Shown piece by piece: positions 1 to 10,639 of a stretch of 64,000 bases of DNA. The position numbers and the translations under genes were made by a program. The stretch comes from Ascarosepion bandense. Taxonomy: Eukaryota > Mollusca > Cephalopoda > Sepiida > Sepiidae. The stretch covers positions 3,616,501 to 3,680,500 of the forward strand of contig JBBBDQ010001186.1 of assembly GCA_037127315.1 (NCBI GenBank), given 5' to 3'. The notes under the pieces were generated by a model. The model saw nothing but the letters and a program-made list of their open reading frames with translations, was not told the DNA's origin and did not search any database. Numbering within the stretch: position 1 is the first letter of the stretch; each line of letters opens with the position of its first letter.

Positions 1-302
1 AATCTTTTGCCCAACACCTGTATGGTTATTTATGCGTTCATCAAACAATATGTTTTTTATAAAGTGGGGGATCAGTTTTATATTGCTATGAAGTGATAAA
101 CTGATCCCCCACTAATTATTACTTAATAATATAATACATCACTTACGCCTCTAGCTATGAATCAAATAACAGGACAGATTGGGTTCTATAGCCTTGGCTG
201 GCAACCAGTCTACCGCAGAAAGCAATGGCAACCTACTGTAGAATAATCTTTTGCCCATACACCTGTATGGTTTTTTATGCGTTCATCCAACAATATGTTT
301 TT
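1..302. repeat. Direct repeat flanking a hairpin element and a SINE piece
   Basis: A ~58-bp block at 1-58 recurs at 243-302 with a few changes. Between the copies, 61-113 is a near-perfect hairpin: arms of about 20 bp starting AGTGGGGGATCAG around a short loop. A SINE tail follows it. A degenerate version of the hairpin lies at 41626-41685. This could be a target duplication or a local segmental duplication. Confidence 0.6.
150..252 (+). mobile_element. tRNA-derived SINE, 3' body fragment
   Basis: Matches the body of the main SINE family of this window (for example 56006-56315): the AGCTATGAATCAAATAACAG segment, then GGCAACCAGTCTACCGCAG and the CAATGGCAACCTACTG segment. The tRNA-like head is missing, so this is a fragment. 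Confidence 0.75.
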
Positions 303-305
303 TGT

Positions 306-525
306 TGTTTTTTTTAAATTTTTATTATAATCATATCGCCCCAAGCAGGGCATTTTACTGCCACTGTTTTGCAGGGACATAGAAGGAAAGCTATGAGAAA
401 GAGTGACAGATTATAGGGGGTGTCAAGAAGTGGGTAAGAGAAGCATGAGAATACTGATGAGAATGGAGTGGACGGAGAAAGGAGCATGAGAGTGAGGATG
501 TAGGTTAGTGAGATAGGAGATTACT
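306..525 (-). mobile_element. LINE 3' UTR fragment (jockey/CR1-like family A)
   Basis: On the minus strand this ends in the family-A 3' terminus, ...GCCTTGCTTGGGGCGATATGA-type sequence followed by an A/T tail. Only 3' UTR is left. The next copy begins directly beside it with its own poly(A), so two copies lie head to tail. Confidence 0.75.
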
Positions 526-1085
526 TTTTTTTTTTACAATCATATCGCCCCAAACAAGGCATTTTACTGCTGCTGTTTTGCTGAGGGTTACATAGGAGGA
601 AATTTATGAGAAAGAGTGACAGGTTTTAGGGGGTGTCAGGAAGTGGGCAAGAGAAGGATGAGAATACTGATGAGAGTGGATTGGACGGAGAAAGGAGCAT
701 GAGAGAGAGAGAGGATGCAGGTGAGTGAGATAGGAGATGACTATTGACTTTACATTTAAATTCTTGGAGATTGTAGCTCTCGGGAAAGCAAGTAAATGGA
801 AGGAAATTCCACACGTAGGAAGTGCGATAAAAGAAGCTGTTGGAGTAGAATTTGCGTTTACAATTTATTGGTTTCACAGTAAAAGGGTAGGACATAGTTG
901 TTAATCTTGTGACTCGAGTAAATTTATGTATAGGAGGCACCAGTGAGCTAAGTTCGTGAAAGTGTTTGTAGAAGAGACACAGGGAAGCAACATTGCGCCG
1001 GTGAGAAAGTGACTGTATCCGAGCTGCCAAGTCGGGATTTATTACATAACAGATTCTCCGCTGGATTTTGTCAAGGACGCCTAGA
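525..1085 (-). mobile_element. 5'-truncated LINE family A, end of RT ORF plus 3' UTR
   Basis: The minus strand encodes the conserved C-terminal segment of the family-A polyprotein, with recognisable blocks RTSYVWNFLP and YNLQEFKCKVNSHLLSH, then a stop, a pyrimidine-rich 3' UTR and the shared terminal sequence next to a poly(A). Frame breaks and 5' truncation make it a dead copy. Jockey/CR1-type affiliation comes from motif style only. Confidence 0.8.
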
Positions 1086-1328
1086 TGTTACCCCTCTTTG
1101 TGTAGTTATAAGCCACTGGGGACTGATGGAAAATGAGAAAAGAAAGGAAGCCTTTTATTTTTAAGAGACTCTGCTTCAGATTATTTATAGACCTGATGCT
1201 GAATGTGTTTATTGTCATTATATTTTATTTTAATTTTATTTAAATTTATTTATTATACTCGATTCCGTTCTAAAATGTTACATTACAAATAAAAATGGAA
1301 TTATTTCTAACTTTATTCTCATCGTGAT

Positions 1329-1552
1329 ATAGGTGTTACAATAGACAGATAGTTTCGACCAAGTAATCTCTGGTCATCATCAGATGTTCCTAGATTGACT
1401 GATGCGGATTATCTCGTTTATTATTGCGAAATATCCTGTGAAATCACTTATTGCTCTTTTATGGTGGAATTTCCAAGGATCGAACTGATGACCACTAGAT
1501 GTTACTAACACACATATAACCAACTGCTATATCCACTACACCACCGTCCCGA
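1329..1552 (-). mobile_element. tRNA-headed SINE ending in a hammerhead-like motif
   Basis: On the minus strand a tRNA-like head comes first: A box TGGTGTAGTGG at 1543-1533 and perfect B box GTTCGATCC at 1485-1477. About 90 nt later comes a hammerhead-like core at 1383-1344. The unit resembles the SINE-hammerhead at 49421-49550 in plan but not in sequence. The tail is repeated in inverted orientation at 1577-1638. Confidence 0.6.
1344..1383 (-). ncRNA. Hammerhead-like ribozyme core
   Basis: Minus strand: CTGATGA (1383-1377), one extra U, helix II GACCA/TGGTC (1375-1371 with 1361-1357), GAAA (1356-1353), 2-bp helix III AC/GT around a five-base loop, then C17 at 1344. I find no convincing helix I, so activity is doubtful. 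Confidence 0.5.
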
Positions 1553-1576
1553 AGACTGCCACTTGGCAGCCAATCT

Positions 1577-1638
1577 ATGGACACCTGATGATGACCAGAG
1601 GATACTTAATCGAAACAGTGTGTCTATTATAACACCTA
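1577..1638 (+). ncRNA. Inverted second copy of the hammerhead-like tail, decayed
   Basis: This is the reverse complement of 1329-1391 with scattered changes. CTGATGA is at 1585-1591 and GAAA at 1612-1615, but the 3' strand of helix II has mutated and no longer pairs. With the left copy it makes a 62-bp inverted repeat. Confidence 0.5.
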
Positions 1639-2020
1639 CACTACCGGCCATAATTATTAGACCACCCCGGTTTTTTAAAAGAAATGATATATTTCATACG
1701 ATTTTTAAATGGATAATTCTAAACGAAAATAGAATGATTATTTTGTTATTATAACTTTGCAAAATTTTACAAGGCAAGGAAGCAAAGATGAACTCGTCCG
1801 AATAATCCTAAATTTTCTTCATTCTTCCATTGATGAAACTGCAATATAGGTAATTATTAAATATCTATAAATCCATTTGATGCACATGTTATTGTTTGCT
1901 ATTAAATGGGCCATTCTTTTTCGTTTACAATTATTTACTTGGCAATAAATACTAAAAATCGAATAAAATACATCATTTTTTTTAAATACTGTGGTGCCGT
2001 AATAATTATGGGAAGCACTG
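1639..2020. mobile_element. MITE with TA target duplication (Tc1/mariner-like)
   Basis: Begins CACTACCGGCCATAATTATT and ends with its degenerate inverted complement, with TA on both sides (1637-1638, 2021-2022). It carries no coding capacity. Related copies: 38772-39142 (complete) and 11006-11231 (left-truncated). The TA duplication and terminal repeats suggest mobilisation by a Tc1/mariner transposase. Confidence 0.8.
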
Positions 2021-2114
2021 TATATCAGCTAAGATGAGAACAAAAGTTCGAAATAATTCCAAGATTATTGAAAATTAAATACAAATTGCAAATAAAGATT
2101 ATTATGCGAAGACA

Positions 2115-2437
2115 ATTTTTTTTTTTTTAATTAGCGTTTCACCCCGAGCAAGGCATGTCACTGCCACTACTGTGCAGGGGGCTACGTAGATTGGAGAAAG
2201 GCTGATTAAATATAGGAAATGACAGAGGGTGGGTGATAGGCGGGTAAGGATACCGAGAATGAGGGTTGGGTAGATGAGAGTGTTGTGAGAATAGTTGGGA
2301 GTTAGTGTGATAGGAGGTTTCTATTGACCCTACATTTAAACACCTGGAGATTGTAACTGTCGGGAAAGCAGACTTGTGGAAGGGAGTTCCACAGGCGGGA
2401 AGCGCGAGAAAAGAAGCTGTTGGAGTAGAATTACTGG
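2115..2437 (-). mobile_element. LINE family A, 3' terminal fragment
   Basis: Poly(A) on the minus strand at 2115-2128 follows the shared terminus (GCCTTGCTCGGGGTGAAACG type). Upstream, the minus strand reads blocks like RLWNSLP, CFPDSYNLQVFKC and NRNLLSH. Strongly 5'-truncated. Confidence 0.75.
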
Positions 2438-3103
2438 TTAATTTCCTCACAGAAGACGAGGAATGGATTCCTCAGAAATATGCAGAGAATACCATATTCA
2501 AAGCATGTGAGCAACGCGAAAGGTTTAAGGAAAACGAAACAAAAAAACGATAATTGTACGAAAAATCAGAATTGATTGATTTACAACTTATCAACCTTCT
2601 GCTCGTTATTTCCATGACAAAACATTTTGCATACGAATTGTGCATTAACTATTTTTTACAGATAACGATGATTTTGCCAAAAATGTTCTCCTATTTAACC
2701 CGCAGTTGTGGGAGAAGAAATGTTCTGTTTTAGCCTTATACCAGATTTTGAGTCCCTCAGTCAGACTACCGTAGAAAGGTGATTGCATCTTATCGCTACA
2801 TCGTTATTTGTATATTTTGGGTGAGTGCTCTATTGTTTGGCCTTGTGTCAGACTAGGCTTAAATTTCATACCGATTAGAACTCCAGCCTTAGAGAAATAA
2901 TTAAACCAAATATCTTGAACATAACTTGCATAGTTCAATGAGTGCTGCATTTTAATAGCATTGTACCAGACTATGTCTAAGCATCGTACATATTTATTCG
3001 GAATCCTGGGATAGAAATGATTAACACTTATCTCCAGAATATTACATGTAGAGTAGGGACGAGTGATCCATTTTTATGGATCCTTAACGAACCTTAAACG
3101 AAC

Positions 3104-3104
<1 letters not shown>
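2438..3104. other. No recognisable feature
   Basis: AT-rich DNA with no long frame, no RNA gene and no match to other repeats in this window that I can see. Confidence 0.5.

Positions 3105-3152
<48 letters not shown>
3105..3152. repeat. (TA)n(TG)n microsatellite
   Basis: Perfect TA run followed directly by a TG run, adjoining the 3' end of an inverted SINE copy. Confidence 0.9.
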
Positions 3153-3154
<2 letters not shown>

Positions 3155-3156
3155 AT

Positions 3157-3345
3157 TAGTCAGTTAAGTATCATAAACGTTTGGGCAGAAGATTTTCCCA
3201 CAGTATATTGACATTACTTTCTGCGGCAGACTGGTTGCCAACCAGGGCTATAGAAACTAATCTGTCCTGCTATTTAACCCATAGCTGGAGGGAGAAGCGA
3301 TGGATTCATACTTTCCCAAAGGGTATTTGAGTGTATGTGAATGCA
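3157..3345 (-). mobile_element. tRNA-derived SINE body, head missing
   Basis: Reads on the minus strand as the main SINE body, ending AGTCAGTTAAGT next to the (TA)(TG) tract. Key blocks are the TTGCCAACCAGGGCTATAG and GCTATTTAACCCATAGCTGG segments. The A and B boxes are absent. Confidence 0.8.
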
Positions 3346-3511
3346 CTTTTTGTCCTTATGCCTGATTAAACGAAACTTCCTAAATATTTATTTATTAGGC
3401 TTTCAGATGTAGAGATATAATTAAACCATGACGTTAGACCGTTACTTGCTTAATTTCAAGTAGTTCTACATTTCTCTGACCGTATTGTAGTTCAAGAAAG
3501 GTTGCTGTATC

Positions 3512-4058
3512 TTCTTTTTCTATGTGCCCTGCCCTTTCAGGATGTAGGCGGTCATGATTCTCCACGTCTCCCTATCTCTGGTGGCTCTTAGCATGCTTTT
3601 CCTGTTACACCTCGCAGCCCCCGTTCCGTCATCCACCTGATCAGGCCCTTCAAATATGTTATCCGCTGCTTTCCTCTGTCTCTTTTTCCTTCTGTCTGGC
3701 CTGTCAGTATCAAGTTCTCCAAGCCCTCCTTCCTCATCGCATGTCCCAGGAACTTCAGTTGTCTCTTCCTGATGCTGACTATTAATTTTCTTTTCGTTGC
3801 CATTCTTTCCAACACTTCATCGTTGCTCGCATGCTCGGGCCACGATATCCACAGCATCCTTCTGTAGAACTACATTTCCGCTGCTTCAAGCTTTTTCCTC
3901 ATTTTCGATGATATTGTCCAGCATTCACTGCCGTGTTGAAGAACTGATATCACATTGCAATCTAGCACTCTTTTCTTTCTTTCTAGTTAAATTTTCCTGT
4001 GTCTTAGTACTTTACTCAGCTTCTGGAACGCGTCTTTTGTCATGCCAATTCGGTTGCT
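3512..4058 (-). mobile_element. RTE-like LINE fragment, C-terminal RT region
   Basis: The minus strand encodes, with stops, the same C-terminal domain as 21127-22030: KDAFQKLSKVL, KRVLDC, GSECWTISSKM, FYRRML, then ASNDEVLERMATKRKL, RKRQLKFLGHAMRKEGLENL and ITYLKGLIRWMTERGL. The 3' end is CACATAGAAA... next to an AGA-rich tail. Two in-frame stops near 3870 and 3990 show it is dead. RTE assignment rests on similarity to endonuclease-reverse transcriptase C-termini. Confidence 0.75.
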
Positions 4059-4316
4059 GAATAGGGATAACTAAACCTTATTGCTAGATTGTTTCTTATA
4101 GAGTTTGAAAAAGCACTTCATTTGTCTGGTCTAAGTTGAGGAAATATCGACATTGCACTTAGTGAATTCGTTGTTGTGCGGTGGTTCGCGAAGCTGTTTT
4201 CCAAGACAGCTATTACGGTTTCGTCACTATGCGTTGAACTCATTTTGTATCGAATTATTCTCAGGTTATTAAATATGGTATTTACCCTACTCCCATATGT
4301 GACACAAGGTCTTTTT

Positions 4317-4580
4317 TTAAGGTGGGGACCCGACGGCGTACTGACGGGAACAGTGTTGAGTTGGCCCCGGTGACGAGCACCTGATCCATTCCTCTGCTGC
4401 AATGGGGTGGCGTGGCTCCGGGACACTGTTCCCCGGGACGAGACATCTATCAGTGTAATTTTTCTCAGAAGCAAACCTGTCCTCGCGGACGGAGCTACAA
4501 CTGAGCCGCACTCTGTCTTCGAGGACAGAGACGTAAATGAGAAATGATTTCGGTACCCACCCGACACAAAAATGTGACAG
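4317..4580 (-). repeat. Unclassified interspersed repeat U1
   Basis: Its reverse complement matches 16466-16682 over about 210 bp, sharing TTTTTGTGTCGGGT, GACAGAGTGCGGCTCA, GTAGCTCCGTCCGCGAGG and CGTCCCGGGGAACAGTGT. It is GC-richer than its surroundings. I do not recognise the family and see no terminal repeats. Confidence 0.65.
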
Positions 4581-4589
4581 GTCATTAAA

Positions 4590-5240
4590 TATCACCGTAA
4601 CACATGCAGAAGAGCAGTCCTACCATGACCTACCCCTACAACTCCTTAGCATCCGTTTCAATAGCAAGACAAAAGATTTCAAAATGATGAACTCCAGTCT
4701 CAGTTGTAAAACAAACTGACATATCAGTTTCCAGATAGCAACTTAACTGAACACGAACTTGTGCTTCATTTTTTTTTTAAATTTATTACGAATGTGACCC
4801 CCAATTAATCTGTGAACAAACTCTATTGACGTTGGTACTGGCTTTAGAATAAGAGAACTTTCTTTTAAGACACGCCCCAGTTAACGTAGACAGTGGGACA
4901 AGACGGGGGCGCAGTAAATTCTTGTTGCTACTGAGTATTAGAGTCAAGAAAATATTAAGTCTGGGTCTATTTTTGGCGGTGTTTTGGACTCGGTTAAAAG
5001 TTCAAAGAGAGTTTTTTTTAAAACTTAGGACCAAATAAAAACCTTCCTGAAGTGATTTATTTTTGACACACAGTGCTGTTTTGGGTTCAAGGTCGGTTTT
5101 CTTTCTTGATATTATGCAAGCTATGCTGTGTATGGCATAAGGTCAAGTAGTCAAATATTAGGAAGGAAAAATGTATTGTTACTATTCAGTTCATGCCCAG
5201 AAAACAAACCTGGATTTAAAAGATATATATATCAAACGCG
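4590..5240. other. No recognisable feature
   Basis: Mixed-composition DNA. Short open frames here have no protein-like features, and I see no repeats shared with the rest of the window. Confidence 0.45.
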
Positions 5241-5531
5241 GATGTGCGTTGTGGTGCGGTGGATATCGGCTCGGAAAGACAAATCGAGAAGCCGAATTCG
5301 AATTCCAGTTGAATACCTTACATTAACTTGGGAAAGGTATTAATCCGTCTCTTTCCTCCAGTTATGGGTTAAATAATAGGACAGATTGGGTTCTATAGCC
5401 TTGGCTGGCAACCAGTCTACAGCAGAAAGCAATGGCAACCTAGTGTAGGATAATCTTCTGCCTAGTTAATCATGTGTCTTTCGAGACATTATCGCCCAAG
5501 GGTGTTTCACGTATGGCACTTAACTGACTGA
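5241..5531 (+). mobile_element. Full-length tRNA-derived SINE
   Basis: Starts with the tRNA-like head (GTGCGTTGTGGTGCGGTGG, A-box type; CGAATTCGAATTCC, B-box region with one extra base). It continues through the shared body and ends TATGGCACTTAACTGACTG. It is close in length to copies at 27165, 45171 and 56006. Octopus SINEs of tRNA origin are known. I do not assign a named family. Confidence 0.85.
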
Positions 5532-5567
5532 TATTTAGTATATGTTCTGCCGAAGCAAGTACATATA

Positions 5568-5568
<1 letters not shown>

Positions 5569-5612
<44 letters not shown>
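5569..5612. repeat. (TA)n microsatellite
   Basis: Pure TA run 3' of the SINE. Confidence 0.9.
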
Positions 5613-5614
<2 letters not shown>

Positions 5615-5639
5615 TATAAGTATGATATATTTATGGAGT

Positions 5640-6030
5640 ACAAGTTCTCAATATCGAGTCTGGTACCACAAAAATTTCATTCCAATTCTATGTTGGAGCT
5701 ACTGGACTTCCAATTGTATAGCCACATATGCATTCGAGGGAGTTTTGTAGTTGTCGCCCCAAAAGAGTAGAAGAATTGACAGGATAACTCCCCGTACTGC
5801 GCCTAACCTGGGATAAGGAATACCCCTATTAAATAATGAACGATTTATTAAAGTGCCTTCCACTCATTCGATTCATGTTTTCATCATTGACAGATCGTAG
5901 TGTTTGTGCGTTGAGAAGATCCAGCAAGTTATAGGGAGGTTGCTATCGAGTTTTACACGAACCATTAGTGGATTCTGTTGTATGACACAGAGGGATCTTA
6001 CTGTAAATCATTTGCACAGAATATATATAT
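5640..6030. other. No recognisable feature
   Basis: Unique-looking DNA between the TA tract and a LINE 3' end. No supported gene. Confidence 0.45.
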
Positions 6031-7065
6031 TTTTTTTTAATCGTATCACCCCGAGCAAGGCGGTAATGCCCCTGATGTGCAGGAGGCTACATAAGAGTAA
6101 AAAGATTAAGTAGAAGACAGTGAAGAGGAAGACGAACCAGTTAGAAAGGAGCAAGAGAAGGATGGGAATACAGGTGTGGTGACAGTTGCAAAGGTGGAGA
6201 GAAAGGAAAGGCTATACGGGTGGTGAAGAAAGAACTAGAGTCAAGTGGTTAATAGATGAGTATTGACACTGCATTTAAATTCCTGGAGGTTGTAGCCGTC
6301 AGGAAAGCAAGAATATGGAAGCGAGTTCCACAGGCGGGAAGTGCGAGAGAAGAAGCAGCAGAAGTAGAATTGTCGTCTGCATTTGGTTAATCTAAATGTG
6401 AATGGATGGGACCCAGTTGCCAATCTGGTTGCACGAGTAAACACCTGTTACCGAGGCACCAGTGGCTTAAGTTCGTTGGGGCAGAAGCCATGAAAGTATT
6501 TATAGAACAGGCAAAGGGAGGCCACATCTCGTCGGTGGGGAAGTGGCTGTAGTCGAGCCGCTAAGTCGGTACCTATCACATTACTGATTCTCCTTTGGAG
6601 CCTGTCGAGAACACTGAGATGAACAGCAAGGGCACCTGACCATATATGGCAGCAGTATTCCATGCACGGACGAATGGTTGATTTGTATATATGCAGGATG
6701 GATTCAGGCGAGAAAAACATCCTGGCCCGACACAGTGACCCAATCTTCTTAGCAGTAGATTTAGCTATGGACTCAATGTAGTGGTTCCATTTGAGATCAG
6801 AAGAGAGGGTAAGGCCGGGGAGACGCAGTGTATTGCTCTCAGGGAGAGTCGCTTGGTCCATGCTTATGGGAGGCAGGAGAGGTTACCTCTGATGACTGAC
6901 AGACAACAGCTTGGTCTTAGTCGCATTGAAATTGACAAGCCAATTCTTGCCCCAATTCACCATACAGTGTAGATCCCGTTCAACGACAGCAGCAAGTTTG
7001 TTTGTCCGCCACGACAGGTTTCTTACTGATGCGGGTGTAAATATGCAGCGTAAGCAATGCATCCC
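6031..7065 (-). mobile_element. LINE family A, RT domain to 3' end
   Basis: This is one of the two longest family-A copies. Read on the minus strand from 7065: a broken YADD box (AYAAY in place of YADDTTIY), SVRNLSWRTNKL in a shifted frame, VERDLHCMVNWGKNWLVNFN, then LPESNTLRLPGLTLSSDLKW, KKIGSLCRARMFF, RPCMEYCCHIWSGA, LQRRISNVIGTDLAARLQ, HRRDVASLCLFYKYFHGFC. After a frame break it continues through FYFCCFFSRTSRLWNSLP to NTHLLTT, a stop and the 3' UTR. Poly(A) lies at 6031-6039. It is a frameshifted, inactive jockey/CR1-type copy. Confidence 0.85.
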
Positions 7066-7445
7066 CGAAACAAGGATTTGTCTCAGAAATAGAACAACTA
7101 CTCCATTCATGATTGGTGACATGAAATTGATTCTAAGAATGTTTAACAAACTGCCAGACACATCATTGGCCCTACACTTGTCAGAACTCAATTCGACCGA
7201 GCGCGTTTATGATAAGTTGCAGATCCCAGTAAATTCTAAGCGGCCACACCCAGTTAAAACAAACCGCCCTGGAATTCGCCTGGGGGGAGAAACCTAGACA
7301 GCAACTCGAATATCTCCTAGACAACATGCTACGTTGCAAAGACACTTATTTCAGCCGAGGGAAGAAGACAGGCGTTATAAGTAGATACCTCTACTCATTT
7401 TCGATAACTAACTTTTAAATTGAATGTTTTAAAATAAAATGTTTT
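7066..7445. other. Unclassified segment beside LINE, possible TE relic
   Basis: Carries a moderate plus-strand frame to about 7297, including NSTERVYDKLQIPVNSKRP, that matches no family I can name. It abuts the 5' truncation point of the LINE. Origin unknown. Confidence 0.3.
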
Positions 7446-7704
7446 CTTAAAACTTTTATTTTAGTTTTCATTGAAAGATATATGATAAAATGCACTATTT
7501 CCACTAAACAAATACTCTGCTTTATTTCAAACAGAAATTATTTTGATTGGAATCTAAAGTTTTAAATTTTTTCTAATTTTTCAATTTTTCGGTCATTTTT
7601 GAGTGATCAACACATTTGTGAACAAAATTAATTCTCGGTTTTAAAAATTTCGCAAAAATAAAATATTAATCTGCGACACTTTATTTTTGGAAAATTAGTC
7701 AACT
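7446..7704. repeat. AT-rich interspersed repeat R3, copy 1
   Basis: About 260 bp shared with 17936-18214 and 51468-51715 in the same orientation. Landmarks: AACTTTTATTTTAG, AAATACTCTG, TTTCAAACAGAAATTAT, TTTTTGAG, TTGCAAAAATAAAAT-type and GACACTTT...AAAATTAG. Divergence among the copies is high. No coding frame or terminal repeat is visible. Confidence 0.6.
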
Positions 7705-9150
7705 TAATATTAAATTAATCTGATTTACACAAGTATTACTTATTTATAGCATGTAACTTAGGATAAAACAATTTCTTAAACACAGTGTTGAATTTTCTGC
7801 CCTTTTCTCCTTATTTGACAGCTCGACAGATGCGAGGTACGATAAGTGTATGTGGAACGGAATTGATAAAATTGTCCAAACTTTTTTTCCTGTTAGGGGA
7901 AGGAAAACACATGACTTTTTAATGTACACACAGAAATTATCATACAAAAGAAACTTGAAATACACGAAAAAAATTTAAAATTATTTTAAAAAATACGAGG
8001 GTTCAATGATTTGTATAAAACTTTTCAATTTTCGATTAGTAAATATAGTCTTCACTTTATAGCTTCAAACCTAACGTCTACAAGTCTTTGAAATATTTTT
8101 AAAATACTTTTGAAACTTTATAAACTTATAATTAAAAAAAGGAAAATAATTTTTTTTAAATTTAATTATCAATTGAAATTTTTTTTCAGACTATAATGTC
8201 CTTAATTTATATTATTTATTAAAGCAAATAAAAGATTATTTAATTAAATAATTTCATAGTTTTATTGCATTTTTTATTTTACTGTTGGGAGCAGATTTTT
8301 GGAAAGATGGGCTAAATAGATGATTGATATTCCCCAATGAGTACTGCGTTTGACTGATCAATTTTGCCTACAAAATTTAATTACTTGAAATTTAAGGAAT
8401 TTACGTGGAGGTGAGTAACAGATGTAAAAAATAATTTTTACCAAGATGTTTTAAAATAATGATTTTAAAAGTAATTTAATTTATTTTTGAATACGTCCCG
8501 AAAGTTTCATTAAAATCTGACGATTATTTGATTTTTGCAAGAATTTTCAAATTAATGTGTTTGGCACCAGAAAAAAAACTAAGTTACGTATTATTACATT
8601 TTCTATTGTAATCTCTTAAAATCTCTTAGATTTGGCTCCCCGCTAACGAAGATAAAACAAGATTTTTACCAAAGTTTCGAACGTGTTAGAAAGGATTAAT
8701 TTTTTTTTTAAATGATGAAAAAAATTCTTTGATCTTTCTTTTTAATAACAAACATTTTGATGGAAAATTCGTTTTTATTAAGTTTGGCATCATTTTTCTT
8801 CATAATATGCTGTTTTTCAGCGATTTAGTGAAAGTACCTAGTTATAAGGTAAAATCATAAAGAAATTTAACGAAGTTTAAAGAAGTAATCTAGCCAGACA
8901 AAAGCGTTTCATTAATATTGGATATCTTCCATGGACCATACAATATTTGACGTTTCCTCACAAAACTACGAATAGTGCAGTGTGGGTATAAAAGAAGAGT
9001 GATAAAAAGAAAACTGACCAAAACCTCAAGGGAGTTGGATCAGATGAATCAGGAGATAAACCCCATTTAACGCTTACGGTTTAAGTCGAGCACCCTGTAT
9101 CCTTAAGGTTACGATATAAAATGTAAACGACATTTGCTGAATATATAGCG
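7705..9150. other. Long AT-rich tract without recognisable genes
   Basis: Mainly A/T with homopolymer runs. The frames present are short and lysine, asparagine and phenylalanine biased, as expected from composition. No repeat family is recognised. Confidence 0.5.
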
Positions 9151-9162
9151 CGCGCGCACACA

Positions 9163-9208
<46 letters not shown>

Positions 9209-9294
9209 TATATATATATATATATATATACACAAAAATCTAGAGTGAGCCAAAAGATAAATGATAAAATGGCTCACTCTAGATTTTTGTGTGT
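9151..9294. repeat. (CA)n(TA)n tract joined to a hairpin
   Basis: A CA run, then a TA run, then an inverted repeat: ACACAAAAATCTAGAGTGAG near 9230 is answered by its complement ending near 9294. The loop is about 16 bp. Confidence 0.75.
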
Positions 9295-9556
9295 CTTTGC
9301 TCTACTTTTGTATATTTTCTTTTGTACTTTGTATCGAGCACTTTTTCTTGTGTTTGGTTCCGTTTGGGGTTTTTTCTTTACTGCGGAGTATTGAATGTTT
9401 TGTTCTTGTTCCGCGGGTTTCTTTTTTTTTCCCCCCATTTATCCGACGTCTTAGTACACCGGATTGTAACGGATTTAGGTTCTGTTTGTTAATGGTTTTT
9501 TGGAGGTTTATTTTAGTATAAATTTACGGCCTACATACTTACAGAGTCTATTTAGT

Positions 9557-9558
<2 letters not shown>

Positions 9559-9614
<56 letters not shown>
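9559..9614. repeat. (TA)n microsatellite
   Basis: Pure TA run directly before the 210-bp palindrome. Confidence 0.9.
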
Positions 9615-9618
<4 letters not shown>

Positions 9619-9828
9619 AATATTCAAAATTGTTGAATGAACATTTCAACATGAAATCCCTAAGAGAGATTTCACATATCCTCAGCAACGGTACCTATTT
9701 CAAAATGGAAATAAAAATAAGAATTCTTACTTTTATTTCCATTTTGAAATATGTACCGTTGCTGGCGATATGTGAAATCTCTCTTAGGGATTTTATGTTG
9801 AAATGTTCATTCCACAATTTTGAATATT
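9619..9828. repeat. 210-bp near-perfect palindrome
   Basis: Two ~100-bp arms meet at AAGAATTCTT (centre 9723.5) with only a few mismatches. Each arm, read outward from the centre, contains CTGAGGA (intact in the left arm, minus strand), a short TATGT, then GAAA, so it resembles a hammerhead tail that lacks helix II. It abuts (TA)n, like other ribozyme tails here. Confidence 0.7.
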
Positions 9829-9977
9829 GAAAATGTTTTTTTTTATTTTATATTAGCTCTATAATATTAATTACATTGAGCTCTTCTCCTGTATCATTTT
9901 TTAATATTAAAATTCAATATTATTTAGGATCAGGTTTTTTGGATTTTCCGTCTGGATTAAAGTATTTTAATATATAT

Positions 9978-10157
9978 ACGTGATACACGCTTCTGACTGG
10001 ACAGAAGATTATCACGCAGTAGGTTGCCATTACTGTTTGCGGTAGACGGGTTACCAGTCAAAGCTATAGAAATCTGTACTGTTATTTAATCCATAACTTG
10101 AGGGAAGATACAGATTAATACATTTCCCAAGGGTATTTACGTGTAAATGAATGTAAG

Positions 10158-10160
<3 letters not shown>
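9978..10160 (-). mobile_element. SINE body, left arm of a young inverted duplication
   Basis: Nearly identical (I see about two mismatches) to the reverse complement of 10390-10573, including family-atypical variants such as GTTTGCGGTAGACGGGTTA. Ends in a (TA)n run at 10160-10210. Such identity points to duplication rather than independent insertion. Confidence 0.8.
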
Positions 10161-10211
<51 letters not shown>

Positions 10212-10234
10212 CTAATTTAGAAGGTCGGTCAATT

Positions 10235-10275
10235 GCGCAAACTTAGTTTCAACCATTTGGCATCTTATAGTAAGT
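10235..10275 (-). ncRNA. Decayed hammerhead at PLE 3' end
   Basis: On the minus strand a damaged core (TATAAGA in place of CTGAAGA) precedes GCC/GGT helix II, GAAA, ACT/AGT helix III and a TGCGC segment. It is homologous to 11243-11279, and lies downstream of the PLE fragment at 10640-10985, separated by an inserted SINE. Confidence 0.45.
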
Positions 10276-10317
10276 GATCATCTAACGCTTTTTCGAACGC
10301 ATAATAAAAAACCTTGG

Positions 10318-10591
10318 ATGTGCGTTTTGGTGCAGTGGATATCGGCTCGGAACGAGAAATCGGGGAACCGAGTTCGAATTCCAGTTGAATTTCTTACATT
10401 CATTTACACGCAAATACCCTTGGGAAATGTATTAATCTGTATCTTCCCTCAAGTTATGGATTAAATAACAGTACAGATTTCTATAGCTTTGACTGTTAAC
10501 CCGTCTACCGCAAACAGTAATGGCAACCTACTGCGTGATAATCTTCTGTCCAGTCAGAAGCGTGTATCACGTATGGCACTTAACTGACTGA
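10318..10591 (+). mobile_element. Full tRNA-derived SINE inserted in a PLE tail
   Basis: Head with GTGCAGTGG (A-box type) and GAGTTCGAATTCC (B-box region), full body, and end TTAACTGACTGACC. Flanks AATAAAAAACCT on the left and AATAAGAACCTC on the right look like an imperfect ~11-bp target duplication. It splits the PLE 3' region from its ribozyme-like end. Confidence 0.8.
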
Positions 10592-10639
10592 CCGAATAAG
10601 AACCTCAAGAACGCACAACCGGAAGTTTAAAATAACGGA

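Noticed and set aside
4118..4595. 155-codon and 92-codon overlapping frames
   Set aside because: They run through the interspersed repeat U1. The second copy at 16.5 kb does not keep either frame.
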